In this document: positions 24,735 through 32,501 of the stretch, piece after piece
Layout of the letters: the number at the start of each line of letters is the position of its first letter
How positions within the stretch are numbered: the stretch's first letter is position 1
Assembly (NCBI GenBank): GCA_002449305.1
Contig: DKDI01000039.1
Coordinates: forward strand, 1-43,736
Length of the DNA stretch: 43,736 bases
Direction: 5' to 3'
From: Treponema sp. UBA6852
GTDB lineage: Bacteria; Spirochaetota; Spirochaetia; Treponematales; Treponemataceae
Program-made: the position numbers and the translations under genes
Notes under the pieces: generated by a model
The model's database searches: none
Seen by the model: the letters and a program-made list of their open reading frames with translations, nothing else
Told to the model about the DNA's origin: nothing

Positions 24735-25277
24735 ATGAAAAAATGGGTTTGCAAAGTATGCGGATATGTTCACACAGGAGACAATGCGCCAGAAGAGTGT
24801 CCAGTTTGCCATGCAAAAAATGCTTTCAATGAAATGGTTGAAACAAAAGGATTTGCATGCGAACATCAGGTTGGTTCTGCAAAAGGCTTGGATGAAGAAG
24901 TTGTAAAAGGACTTCGTGAAAATTTCGCCGGTGAATGCTCGGAAGTTGGAATGTACCTTGCGATGTCCCGTCAGGCAGATCGCGAAGGCTACCCGGAAAT
25001 TGCAGAGGCATACAAACGCTATGCTTTTGAAGAAGCCGAACACGCAGCAAAATTCGCAGAACTCCTTGGGGAAGTTCTTACTGATTCAACAAAGAAAAAT
25101 GTTCAGATGAGAGCAGACGCGGAAGCAGGAGCTTGCGAAGGAAAACTTCAGCTTGCAAAACGCGCAAAAGAACTTGGCTACGATGCAATTCACGATACTG
25201 TGCATGAAATGGCAAAAGATGAAGCGCGCCACGGAGCAGGATTCAAAGGAATAATGCAGCGTTATTTCAGCAAGTAA
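24735..25277 (+). CDS. Reverse rubrerythrin (NADH peroxidase type)
   Basis: 180 residues. A rubredoxin-like Fe(Cys)4 domain comes first (Cys6, Cys9, Cys22, Cys25), then a ferritin-like di-iron four-helix domain with its Glu/His ligands in GECSEVGMYL, EEAEHAAKF and DEARHGAGF. This order is the reverse of classical rubrerythrin and matches the Clostridium-type proteins that reduce hydrogen peroxide, and in some cases oxygen, in anaerobes. It is cytoplasmic. The AGGAGG site is excellent. The operator upstream and the PerR gene behind it point to peroxide or metal control. Confidence 0.93.
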   Translation: MKKWVCKVCGYVHTGDNAPEECPVCHAKNAFNEMVETKGFACEHQVGSAKGLDEEVVKGLRENFAGECSEVGMYLAMSRQADREGYPEIAEAYKRYAFEEAEHAAKFAELLGEVLTDSTKKNVQMRADAEAGACEGKLQLAKRAKELGYDAIHDTVHEMAKDEARHGAGFKGIMQRYFSK

Positions 25278-25282
25278 ATTAA

Positions 25283-25326
25283 AAAAACACTGTGCTTTGA
25301 AAACATTTTCATTGCATGGTGTTTTT
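25283..25326 (+). terminator. Terminator/attenuator between rubrerythrin and perR
   Basis: Thirteen-pair stem: AAAAACACTGTGC (25283-25295) with GCATGGTGTTTTT (25314-25326), ending in five T. Because perR has no visible promoter, it probably lets some transcription through and keeps regulator levels low. Confidence 0.7.
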
Positions 25327-25353
25327 AAATTCCAAAAAGTTTCAAGAGAAAAA

Positions 25354-25758
25354 ATGAACCACGAACAAATCGCAGCAAAACTAGAAGAAAAAAATATCCG
25401 CCCTTCAATTCAAAGAATGGCAATTTATAAATTTCTTGCGGAACATCCAGTTCACCCGACCGTTGACACAATTTACACTGCACTTTCTCCGCAAATGCCA
25501 ACTTTATCGCGCACAACTGTCTACAATACGCTTAAGCAGTTTTCTGAATGCGGACTTGTGCAGACAATTACAATTGAAGATGGCGAGCTTAGATACGATG
25601 CGGACACTTCAAATCATCTGCATTTTAAATGTGTAAAATGCGGAAAAATTTTTGATATTTTTAAACCAGTCGAGCTTCCATCGCAATTTTTACAAGACGG
25701 ATTTAAAGCAGAAAAAATTCAAACCAATATCTGGGGAATTTGCAAAGACTGCTCTTAA
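25354..25758 (+). CDS. perR: Fur-family peroxide regulator PerR
   Basis: 134 residues. Winged helix (about 1-80), then a dimer/metal domain. Candidate PerR regulatory metal ligands are present: His34 (HPT), Asp82, His88, His90 and Asp101. Two CxxC motifs (93-96 and near the C-terminus) form the structural zinc site. Metal-catalysed oxidation of a His ligand releases the repressor from DNA. I start it at ATG 25354, behind AAGAG; an in-frame TTG at 25297 would lie in the terminator. It ends 2 bp from the convergent prsW-like gene. Confidence 0.88.
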   Translation: MNHEQIAAKLEEKNIRPSIQRMAIYKFLAEHPVHPTVDTIYTALSPQMPTLSRTTVYNTLKQFSECGLVQTITIEDGELRYDADTSNHLHFKCVKCGKIFDIFKPVELPSQFLQDGFKAEKIQTNIWGICKDCS

Positions 25759-25760
25759 TT

Positions 25761-26420
25761 CTACTGAAAAAGAATCAGTCCTTCCGGATTCATTGCTCTG
25801 TAACGAATCCGGCATTCAACAACAGCAATCAAAACTACAACAAGTGAAAACCAAAAGAACATGCTGTCCATTTTAAATCCCGCAAAATAATTGTAGATTC
25901 CGTGCAGCAAAACCGCCAGAACAAACGGATAAATTTTAAAGCTTCTATTCTTTAGATTGAAAACAAAAAGCCCCGAAAGTCCTGCGCAACAAGAATGAAT
26001 AACAACCGCAGTCAAAAGTCTAAGTTCAAGATTTTTAATTCCAGATGCAATATAAATCAAAGTTTCAAAGCAGCCAAGCGAAAGTCCGCTCAAAACGGCG
26101 CAGGCAAAAAAAACTTTCATCGACATTTTTTTTGACGGAAAAAGAAAAAACACCGCCATTTTTATAGTTTCTTCAACAACGCCGTTTACAAGAATGCTTT
26201 TTATCAAAACGGAAAAAAGAGAATGCACGTTAACCAGCCTGAAAACTTCCAAAAAAAACTGAATTGCCACAATCGGAACAACAGCAAAAAGTCCGCAGAA
26301 AACAGCAATAAATCCAAAGCTAAGCTTGAATTCTTTTATAAGAACAACCATGCAAGCCAATGCCGCCAAAACAGGAATTGTGCAAATTAAAAACGGTGGA
26401 ATCAAACCTATAAAATTCAT
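25761..26420 (-). CDS. PrsW-family intramembrane metalloprotease
   Basis: 219 residues, with about seven membrane helices. The PrsW signatures are in order: E-E-x-x-K (Glu83, Glu84, Lys87), GCFET with Glu119, His142 (VIHS) and His173 (LLHGIYNY). In Bacillus, PrsW cuts the anti-sigma factor RsiW; no sigma/anti-sigma pair lies here, so the substrate is unknown. The start is 1 bp past the TetR stop, so the two are cotranscribed. No terminator is seen before the convergent perR. Confidence 0.82.
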   Translation of the reverse strand: MNFIGLIPPFLICTIPVLAALACMVVLIKEFKLSFGFIAVFCGLFAVVPIVAIQFFLEVFRLVNVHSLFSVLIKSILVNGVVEETIKMAVFFLFPSKKMSMKVFFACAVLSGLSLGCFETLIYIASGIKNLELRLLTAVVIHSCCAGLSGLFVFNLKNRSFKIYPFVLAVLLHGIYNYFAGFKMDSMFFWFSLVVVLIAVVECRIRYRAMNPEGLILFQ

Positions 26421-26421
26421 T

Positions 26422-27024
26422 TTATTTTTTCTCCGCCCTAAACTGCTCTATTACAAACTGAACCGTTCCGCGCATTTCATCAAGATTTTCCTGATTAAGA
26501 ATTCCAAGCCGGAAAATTGAAGTTTCCAAAAGACAGTAAAGCAAGCTGTTTATTTCCTTTATGGGAAGATTTTTTATTTCACCTTTTTTTTGTCCGCGGA
26601 TTAAAACCATATTCATCAAATGCTGAATTCTGATAACGCGCCTTGTTACACGGTCGTTTATATCCACGCCGCTTTTTTCAAGCTGCATAAGATACATTTT
26701 TAAAACACGGAAAAACGCCCGGTTGCTTTCCGCAATGTCGATTATGCACAAAAAAATCTGCTTAAGGCATTCTATGGAATCAATCTGGCTGTTTTTTATA
26801 ATTCCAATAAGTTCCTGCTCAACATCGTTTGTAAGCTGCTTTATGCTCCATAAAAAAATTTCACGCTTATTTTTAAAATATATATAAAGAGTTGTACGAG
26901 TAATTCCGCATTTGTCTGCGATTTTCTGGTAAGTAACATCTTCGTATCCATCTTCTATAAAAAGCTGAAATGACTTTTCAAGAATTTCCCTTTTGCGCTT
27001 TTCGTGCTCAACAACAATCGCCAT
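26422..27024 (-). CDS. TetR-family regulator
   Basis: 200 residues. The N-terminal helix-turn-helix (about 10-57) contains VTYQKIADKCGITRTTLYIYFKNK. The C-terminal half is helical and binds an unknown ligand. It stands between rlmL and the PrsW-like gene with gaps of 3 and 1 bp, so it is expressed within that operon. I see no palindrome close by that would be its operator. Confidence 0.9.
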   Translation of the reverse strand: MAIVVEHEKRKREILEKSFQLFIEDGYEDVTYQKIADKCGITRTTLYIYFKNKREIFLWSIKQLTNDVEQELIGIIKNSQIDSIECLKQIFLCIIDIAESNRAFFRVLKMYLMQLEKSGVDINDRVTRRVIRIQHLMNMVLIRGQKKGEIKNLPIKEINSLLYCLLETSIFRLGILNQENLDEMRGTVQFVIEQFRAEKK

Positions 27025-27027
27025 ATT

Positions 27028-28182
27028 TTACCTGTAAATATAAAAAGAAGTGTCCAAATTTCCAGCTTTTAAAGGCTTTACCGCGGAAGCTTTTTTTCCA
27101 AGACAGTTTTCAAAAGATTTTTGACTTGTAATAATTCCCATCTGCCAGTTTTCAAAATTTGAAATCAAGCTGCCCATTTTTCTATAAAGGTTTTCGGCCT
27201 GAATCTCATCGCCCAAACGCTCGCCATAAGGAGGATTGCAAAGTATAAGTCCATTTTCAAATTCTGAATGCAAAGCTTCAAAATCACTTACAAAAAATTC
27301 AGGACGTTCAATGCGCATATCGCTTCCAATCAGCTGCAAGGCTCTTCCTGCCATTGTGCAAGCGTGTTCCGCATTCATTTTTGCACGGTCAATTGCAAAC
27401 GGATCTATGTCGCTTCCGGCAATATGGCATTCAACATCTGTGCGGATTTTTGCAGCTTCCTCTTTTTTTATTTCAAGAGCGCGGGAAGCATCACATATAG
27501 AAAGATTTTCATAGGCAAAATTTCTTCCAAGACCTGGAGCAACGTTGTGAGCATAAAGAACCGCTTCAATTGCAATTGTTCCGCTGCCGCAAAAAGGATC
27601 ATGCAAAGGAGTTTTTCTGCGCCACATCATTTCCTGCAAGAGAACCGCTGCTGTTGTTTCACGCAATGGAGCTGCGCCTCCTTCAGTTCTGTATCCGCGC
27701 TTATGCAAAGACTGCCCGCTCGTATCAAGCAAAATCACAGCTTCGTCCCGTTCCATATAAACACGCACATCCGCCTGATTTCCAGATTCCGGCAAAGAAT
27801 TCATGCGCCAGACATCTCCAAGCTTTGTATAAATCGCCTTTTGAATCATTCCCTGAATTGTATGCTCGCTGTTAATCCGGCTTTTATAAACACGGACTTT
27901 ATCCACAACAACACGCACATCCTTTCTAAAAAAATCCTGCCAGTCAATTCTATAGCAGCCTTCAAAAAGAGAATCGAAGTTGTCAGCTTTATAACGAGCC
28001 ATCTGAAGATAAACTCTGTCGCTCGTCCTAAGACAAAAATTTGAGCGGTACAAAGCATCGTTGTCGCCTAAAAACGAAACACGACCCGGAGCGTTTCCTG
28101 CAAGAGTATAGCCCAAATGTTTTATTTCATTTCCAAGAATTTTTTCTGCGCCAACTGCGCAAAGAGCAACAAAAGTATTCAT
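27028..28182 (-). CDS. rlmL: THUMP-domain 23S rRNA guanine-N2 methyltransferase
   Basis: 384 residues of the RlmL N-terminal (YpsC) type. A THUMP RNA-binding domain (about 50-160) is followed by a Rossmann methyltransferase with DPFCGSGTIAIEA (near 195-207, SAM loop) and NPPYGERL (near 312), the catalytic N-P-P-Y motif. It should methylate guanine N2 of 23S rRNA (position 2445 in E. coli). The RlmK half found in E. coli is absent. I prefer the second ATG (MNTFVALCAV, 28182), because a -35/-10 pair fits exactly in front of it; the ATG three codons earlier lies within the -10 region. Confidence 0.85.
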   Translation of the reverse strand: MNTFVALCAVGAEKILGNEIKHLGYTLAGNAPGRVSFLGDNDALYRSNFCLRTSDRVYLQMARYKADNFDSLFEGCYRIDWQDFFRKDVRVVVDKVRVYKSRINSEHTIQGMIQKAIYTKLGDVWRMNSLPESGNQADVRVYMERDEAVILLDTSGQSLHKRGYRTEGGAAPLRETTAAVLLQEMMWRRKTPLHDPFCGSGTIAIEAVLYAHNVAPGLGRNFAYENLSICDASRALEIKKEEAAKIRTDVECHIAGSDIDPFAIDRAKMNAEHACTMAGRALQLIGSDMRIERPEFFVSDFEALHSEFENGLILCNPPYGERLGDEIQAENLYRKMGSLISNFENWQMGIITSQKSFENCLGKKASAVKPLKAGNLDTSFYIYR

Positions 28183-28189
28183 AAATGAC

Positions 28190-28218
28190 ATTTTAACATT
28201 TTATGTTCACTTACACAA
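28190..28218 (-). promoter_or_regulatory. rlmL promoter, predicted near-leaderless
   Basis: Minus strand TTGTGT (28218-28213), 17 bp, TAAAAT (28195-28190), seven bases to ATG 28182; leader of about 1 nt. No ribosome site. Confidence 0.5.
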
Positions 28219-28314
28219 GAAAACATACAGATTGAATTTTTATCCACGGATGATTCTGGCACGGACACAGAAAACTACAGGGAATTTTAGAGTGTTTATT
28301 TTAGTCCAGCCATA

Positions 28315-28761
28315 TCAAAATGCCTTCACTTTTTCTGCGAATTCCTTTCTGCCGCTTGTTTCGGTCTTTTCGTATATGTGGGTCAGGTGCTTTTTTACGG
28401 TCGCAAGGGAAATAAAGAGAGTTTCTGCAAGCTGAATATTTGAAAGTCCGCCTAGAACAAGATAGCCGATTTCACTTTCTCGCCGGGAAAGTCCGTTTCT
28501 AGCCGCAAATTCAAGGTACTTTTCTTTGGAAGGAATTTTTTTCTGCCCCTGCCCACAAGATTCCACTTTGCTTTCTTTATTGTCTTTCAGCCTGAAAATC
28601 AAAAAAAGCATCGCAAGAACTGCAAAAAACGAAATCAAGCTTCCAAAAGAGGATAAAAGCCTAAGCTTTTCGTCTGCAATTCCCGCCGCCTGGACAAAAA
28701 TCGTAAGTGTAACCGAAAACGCATACAAAGCCAGACACAGAAGAAACACCCCTTTTTTCAT
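28315..28761 (-). CDS. Membrane-anchored LuxR-type regulator
   Basis: 148 residues. Two membrane helices (about 4-22 and 38-56) are followed by a linker and a C-terminal LuxR/GerE helix-turn-helix (about 85-145, LSRRESEIGYLVLGGLSNIQLAETLFISLATVKKH, shown in part by its GLSN and TVKKHL motifs). There is no receiver or ligand domain, so the membrane segment or its partner may carry the signal. It lies 10 bp behind the MotA-like gene. Start ATG 28761 has a GGGGCGG site; an in-frame TTG eight codons earlier lies in the preceding gene. Confidence 0.83.
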   Translation of the reverse strand: MKKGVFLLCLALYAFSVTLTIFVQAAGIADEKLRLLSSFGSLISFFAVLAMLFLIFRLKDNKESKVESCGQGQKKIPSKEKYLEFAARNGLSRRESEIGYLVLGGLSNIQLAETLFISLATVKKHLTHIYEKTETSGRKEFAEKVKAF

Positions 28762-28771
28762 CGCCCCGCCC

Positions 28772-29257
28772 CTATTCCTCGTCAAGGTTCATCGCGTCAA
28801 TAAGAGCAGTCCGAACATTCGCATCCAAAGGAATAAGAATGAACTCAAGAGCCGCCGTGTAGAATGCCGAAATACAGACCACCGCAAGATTCTTTCCCAG
28901 CATGGAAAAATCTGAAACAAACGAAAGGCACACAATAAGCGCGATAAACACGCTGAAAAATCCGCCGATAAGAACAAACCGCTGCATCATTGAGACAGCC
29001 TTTTCACTGCGTTTGAGAAGAGCCACGCTAAAGTCCTTTTTTCCGGCTGAAAAAGCGCGCATAAAGTCGCCCCACATTCCGCTGCACACCATAGGCGGAA
29101 CAGAAAAAAGCAGAAGAAACACAAGCGACGGCAAGTCCACGAACATAGGAACAAGCGACAAGTCCCCCTTTATCAGAAAAATCGACAAAACAAGAGAGCA
29201 AACCATGACAAGAAGCTCCACGCATACCACAAAACCGACATTCATTTTCTTTTTCAT
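28772..29257 (-). CDS. MotA/TolQ/ExbB-like membrane protein (tentative)
   Basis: 161 residues with four likely membrane helices (about 8-28, 40-60, 92-113, 120-145). FVDLPSLVFLL and the MLGKNLAVVCISAFYTAALEFIL stretch (its LAxxxxxAFYTA core) resemble proton-channel proteins of the MotA/ExbB group, which act with a MotB/ExbD-like subunit. No such partner is nearby, so channel function is uncertain. GGAGG precedes the ATG, behind a structured leader. It forms a two-gene unit with the LuxR-type membrane regulator. Confidence 0.7.
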   Translation of the reverse strand: MKKKMNVGFVVCVELLVMVCSLVLSIFLIKGDLSLVPMFVDLPSLVFLLLFSVPPMVCSGMWGDFMRAFSAGKKDFSVALLKRSEKAVSMMQRFVLIGGFFSVFIALIVCLSFVSDFSMLGKNLAVVCISAFYTAALEFILIPLDANVRTALIDAMNLDEE

Positions 29258-29269
29258 AAAAACCTCCGC

Positions 29270-29318
29270 TAGATTTTTGCAGACGGAAACACTGCCGCCT
29301 GTGTTAATAAAAAATCTA
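29270..29318 (-). promoter_or_regulatory. Structured leader upstream of the MotA-like/LuxR pair
   Basis: Nested inverted repeats: outer arms TAGATTTTT and AAAAATCTA (29270-29278 with 29310-29318, perfect), inner arms CAGACGG and CCGCCTG (29280-29286 with 29295-29301, one G-U in RNA). The structure ends 2 bp before the GCGGAGG ribosome site. A TATAAT lies upstream on the minus strand at 29346-29341, with only a weak -35. Confidence 0.6.
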
Positions 29319-29389
29319 CCACCGAAAATCCAGTTTGCATATTATACTTTTGCACTTTTCAGGTGGAATTTTTGGATTTCTACAGACAC

Positions 29390-29637
29390 AAAAACTTTAA
29401 CGACCTTCCCAACACGATTTCATCTCATTCAAAAACTTTTACACGTTTCCCAACGCAATTTTTAGTCATTCGAAAACTTTAACGACTTGCCCAGCGCAAT
29501 TTCAGCTCGTTCGGAAACTTTAACGACCTTCCCGACACAATTTCTACTCATTCGAAAAACTTTATGCCTTGCCCAATGCAATTTCTGCCCGTTCGAAAAT
29601 TTTTATTCGCTGCCCAAGCTGTTTTCGGCTTATAAAA
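29390..29637. repeat. 41-bp degenerate tandem repeat, six units
   Basis: Units start near 29391, 29432, 29473, 29514, 29556 and 29596. Each has AAAACTTTAACGAC-like sequence, then CTTGCCCA or TTCCCA, then CGCAATTTC and TCATTCG. Period is 40-42 bp. Units vary, and stop codons interrupt all the frames I followed, so it is not coding as it stands. The remainder of the 564-bp gene-free stretch (29258-29821) holds the leader above on the left and, on the right, nothing I can name beyond the AGGAG site of the next gene. Confidence 0.8.
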
Positions 29638-29821
29638 TTTTGGGAAAATGGCTGCCTGCTTGTTGCCGGTCCAGGCATTTTCCTTGTATCTTTTATGTAC
29701 AGAGTTTAATTCCAATTCAATAAGGAAACGGAGGAAACTATCGGGATTGTACATTTTGGCTTCTTTTCAAAATGACCAATCGAATTCTTAGCCATTTTTT
29801 TCATATTCTAAAGGAGTCAAA

Positions 29822-30532
29822 ATGAAAAAAATCAATTCTAATATGCGTGTAGCCGAATTGGACACGCTTTCTGACGTTCTTGTGCGTCTGTACAAGGACT
29901 CTTGTGCCGCGGAAAATGCCGTTTCTAAGGACGCAAACCTTTCGCTTATTATGGCGGAAGCTGAAAAGCTTTCTGCGGACATCACAACGGCGATTAAAAG
30001 CGAGCGCGTCTCAAGCATGCTTGACGAGGCGGACATTGCGCGCGACGAGATTATCCGGAACTTGGGCGACGCTCTTACAGGCTACGCTGCGATTCCTGTC
30101 GCGGCTAAAAAGTCGGCGGCGCAGAATCTTCTTGCGGTCTTCGGCAAATACGGAAGGCAGATTACGCAGAAAAACTTTGCCGAGGAGTCTTCTTTGATTG
30201 AAAGCATGCTTGAGGACTTCGGAGCGGAATCTCTCAAGGCTGACGTTGCGGCTTTGGACGGAGTTGGCGAGCTTGTTTCGGAACTGCGGGCAGCTCAGAA
30301 CAGCTTCAACAAGGCGAACGACGACTACACCCATGCAAGCGTGAACAGGGGCGAAAGCGCGACTTCGGTAAAGAAGAGCCTGATTTCCGCCTTGAACGAC
30401 AAGCTCGTGCCGTATCTTAGCGCGGTTGCCCCTCTTTCAGACTACAAGGACTTTGCCTCAAAGTGCGAGGCTGAAATTGCAAAGGCGAACGCGACTGTAA
30501 GCGGAAGAAACAAGACCGCAAAAGGCGAATAG
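29822..30532 (+). CDS. DUF6261-like helical protein
   Basis: 236 residues, almost entirely helical, soluble and without signal peptide. The opening MKKINSNMRVAELDTLSDVLVRLY and overall length recall DUF6261 proteins of Bacteroidota, but that is memory and was not searched. Function is unknown. It begins behind a good AGGAG site, and the third codon positions are much richer in G/C than in genes to the left. It is isolated, with tandem repeats before and a terminator plus dispersed palindromes after it. Confidence 0.8.
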   Translation: MKKINSNMRVAELDTLSDVLVRLYKDSCAAENAVSKDANLSLIMAEAEKLSADITTAIKSERVSSMLDEADIARDEIIRNLGDALTGYAAIPVAAKKSAAQNLLAVFGKYGRQITQKNFAEESSLIESMLEDFGAESLKADVAALDGVGELVSELRAAQNSFNKANDDYTHASVNRGESATSVKKSLISALNDKLVPYLSAVAPLSDYKDFASKCEAEIAKANATVSGRNKTAKGE

Positions 30533-30558
30533 CTTTTAAAAATGTAAAAAACTGACAG

Positions 30559-30586
30559 CAAAGCGGAGCGCAAAAGCTCCGCTTTG
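30559..30586 (+). terminator. Terminator after the DUF6261-like gene
   Basis: CAAAGCGGAGC / GCTCCGCTTTG, an 11-bp perfect stem with a 6-nt loop. The T run behind it is short. Confidence 0.75.
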
Positions 30587-30599
30587 TTATTACACTTTT

Positions 30600-30755
30600 G
30601 TCATTCTCGTGCAAGTACGCCGTAAGGCGGACGCAGACACGGGAATCTTCGCATGAGATTATCGGGTCAAGCCCGATAATGACACAACACATTACACTCC
30701 TATGTCATTTCTGCAGTCCGTCCGCTGTCATTCCCGTGCACCGACACGGGAATCT
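30600..30755. repeat. Cluster of three dispersed palindromic units
   Basis: Unit 1 (30600-30648): GTCATTCTCGTG with CACGGGAATCT, plus an inner CGCC/GGCG pair. Unit 2 (30658-30680): ATTATCGGG, loop TCAAG, CCCGATAAT, a perfect 9-bp stem. Unit 3 (30730-30753): ATTCCCGTG, 6-nt loop, CACGGGAAT, perfect. All share the GTCATT flank or its complement. The cluster fills the gap between two convergent genes. Confidence 0.75.
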
Positions 30756-30761
30756 CTTCCC

Positions 30762-32501
30762 CTACTCATACTTCCATTCGCTTGCCTTTAGCTGGGTGGA
30801 AATCATTTTGCTGTAGACTCCGCCTTTTTCGAGGAGCTCCGAAGGGCTTCCCTGCTCAGCCACAACGCCGTTTTTAAGCACTACAATCTTGTCCGCGCTG
30901 GCAACGGTTCTCATTCTGTGGGCGATGATCAAGACGGTCTTGTTCTTTATCAGCCGGGAAAGAGATTCCTGCACCAGAGTCTCGTTGTCAACGTCAAGGC
31001 TCGCGGTCGCCTCGTCAAGCAAAATTATCGGGGCGTTTTTCAGGAACGCGCGCGCGATCGAAAGACGCTGCCTCTCGCCGCCGGAAAGCTCCGAGCCGTT
31101 CTCGCCGATTACCGTGTTCCATTTTTCGGGGAGCTTTTCCACAAAGTCGTCGCAGCGCGCAAGATGGGCGGCCGCAATCACCTCGTCATCGCTAGCGTCC
31201 TTCCGCCCGATTCTGATGTTCTCCATTACCGTGTTGTTGAAGAGCGTTACGTCCTGAAAGACAATCGAGTACATTCCAAGAAGCGTTTCCGGGTCGGTTT
31301 TTGAGATGTCCATTCCGCCAACGCTGATTTTTCCACGGTTCAAGTCCCAGAAGCGCGCGGCAAGCCGGCTAACAGTTGTCTTTCCGCTTCCGCTCGGTCC
31401 GATAAGCGCCGTCACTTCGCCCTGCTTTGCCGTGAACGAAACGTCTTTAAGGATTTCTTTTCCGCCGTTGTACGAAAATCCCGCGTTCTCAAAAACGATG
31501 TCATAGCCCTTGTTTGAAAGCTTTGTTTTTCCGCTCTGCTCGCTGTGGCTTAGAATCTCGTCCATCCGCTCGCACCGAACGTCGCAGCTGATAATCGCCG
31601 CAAGATTCTGAAGCGAAACCTGAAGCGGGTCGTACATCCTGGAAACCACAAGCAGATACATGAAAAACGTTAGAATGTCGATTTCGCCCGAGGCAAGAAG
31701 AAACGCGCCCGTTACGGCAACAGTTCCGATTCCGAGCTTCAAGACCATCTGCGCCGAAACAACGAACGCCGCATTGGAAAATTCCGCCACAACCGAATGC
31801 TTTTCAATGTCGCGCACTTTTTTGTCAAAGCCTTCAAGATAGTTTTCCGCCGCGTTGTAGGACTTTAGGTCGCGCAAGGTTTCAAGACCTTCCTGAATTC
31901 CGTCTGCGCACGCAAGCTTGTATTTCATTCCTTTCTGGTTGATTTTTGCCATCACTTTTTTTGACGAGACAACAATCACAAACGCAACCGGCATTACCCA
32001 GACTGCGGCGAGCGTCATCTTCCAGTTGAAAAAGAAAAGGCTTAGCACGACAAGCGTCGTGGAAATAAGCGAGCCAATAAGCTCAGGAATCCAGTGCGAG
32101 GAAGCCGTCTCCAAAACCGCGCAGTCGCCCATAATCGTACTAGTCAAGTCCGCCAAATCCTTTTTTCCGAAGAACGAGAGAGGCAACTTGCGGAGCTTTT
32201 CCGCCAGAGTGCGCCGCCTGATTCCGCTTTCCACGTAAGTTGTGAGAAATGTCGAGCGGTACTGAAAAACCGTCGTCAGGACAATCAGAGCGCAGACAAA
32301 AGCAATTCCGCACGCAAAAAACGGCAGGGCAGAGGCCGAAAGCGAGCCTGAAAGCAAGTTCCGCACGAGCGCGTACAAAAGCCCCACCGGCAGCATAAGA
32401 ACAAGATTCGCAAGCGTAACCGCCAGAAACGCCCGAACCATTCCCCGCACGCCATAATCCGAAAGCGCGTATTTATGTTTAAGTTTTTCGTTTAAAGCCA
32501 T
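30762..32501 (-). CDS. ABC transporter, fused permease-ATPase, subunit 2
   Basis: 579 residues: six membrane helices (about 15-300), then an ATPase domain with Walker A GPSGSGKT (near 371), signature LSGGERQR (near 472) and Walker B IILLDEATAS (near 492), ending in an H-loop AHR. Typical exporter half-transporter. It pairs with the gene upstream as a heterodimer and overlaps it by 10 bp. Start ATG 32501 sits behind GGAGG; the open frame extends 18 codons further but inside the upstream gene. Substrate unknown: drugs, peptides or siderophores are all seen in relatives. Confidence 0.92.
   Translation of the reverse strand: MALNEKLKHKYALSDYGVRGMVRAFLAVTLANLVLMLPVGLLYALVRNLLSGSLSASALPFFACGIAFVCALIVLTTVFQYRSTFLTTYVESGIRRRTLAEKLRKLPLSFFGKKDLADLTSTIMGDCAVLETASSHWIPELIGSLISTTLVVLSLFFFNWKMTLAAVWVMPVAFVIVVSSKKVMAKINQKGMKYKLACADGIQEGLETLRDLKSYNAAENYLEGFDKKVRDIEKHSVVAEFSNAAFVVSAQMVLKLGIGTVAVTGAFLLASGEIDILTFFMYLLVVSRMYDPLQVSLQNLAAIISCDVRCERMDEILSHSEQSGKTKLSNKGYDIVFENAGFSYNGGKEILKDVSFTAKQGEVTALIGPSGSGKTTVSRLAARFWDLNRGKISVGGMDISKTDPETLLGMYSIVFQDVTLFNNTVMENIRIGRKDASDDEVIAAAHLARCDDFVEKLPEKWNTVIGENGSELSGGERQRLSIARAFLKNAPIILLDEATASLDVDNETLVQESLSRLIKNKTVLIIAHRMRTVASADKIVVLKNGVVAEQGSPSELLEKGGVYSKMISTQLKASEWKYE

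Noticed and set aside
27268..28044. 258-residue plus-strand frame opposite rlmL
   Set aside because: It mirrors a gene with clear THUMP and N-P-P-Y motifs, and has no ribosome site or recognisable domain.
28902..29465. 187-residue open frame on the plus strand
   Set aside because: It is antisense to the MotA-like gene and runs through its leader into the 41-bp repeats; the minus-strand gene has a family-like sequence and a GGAGG site.
29487..29754. Short open frames on both strands within the 41-bp repeats
   Set aside because: No ribosome site, frames broken between repeat units, and no recognisable protein; better described as repeat DNA.
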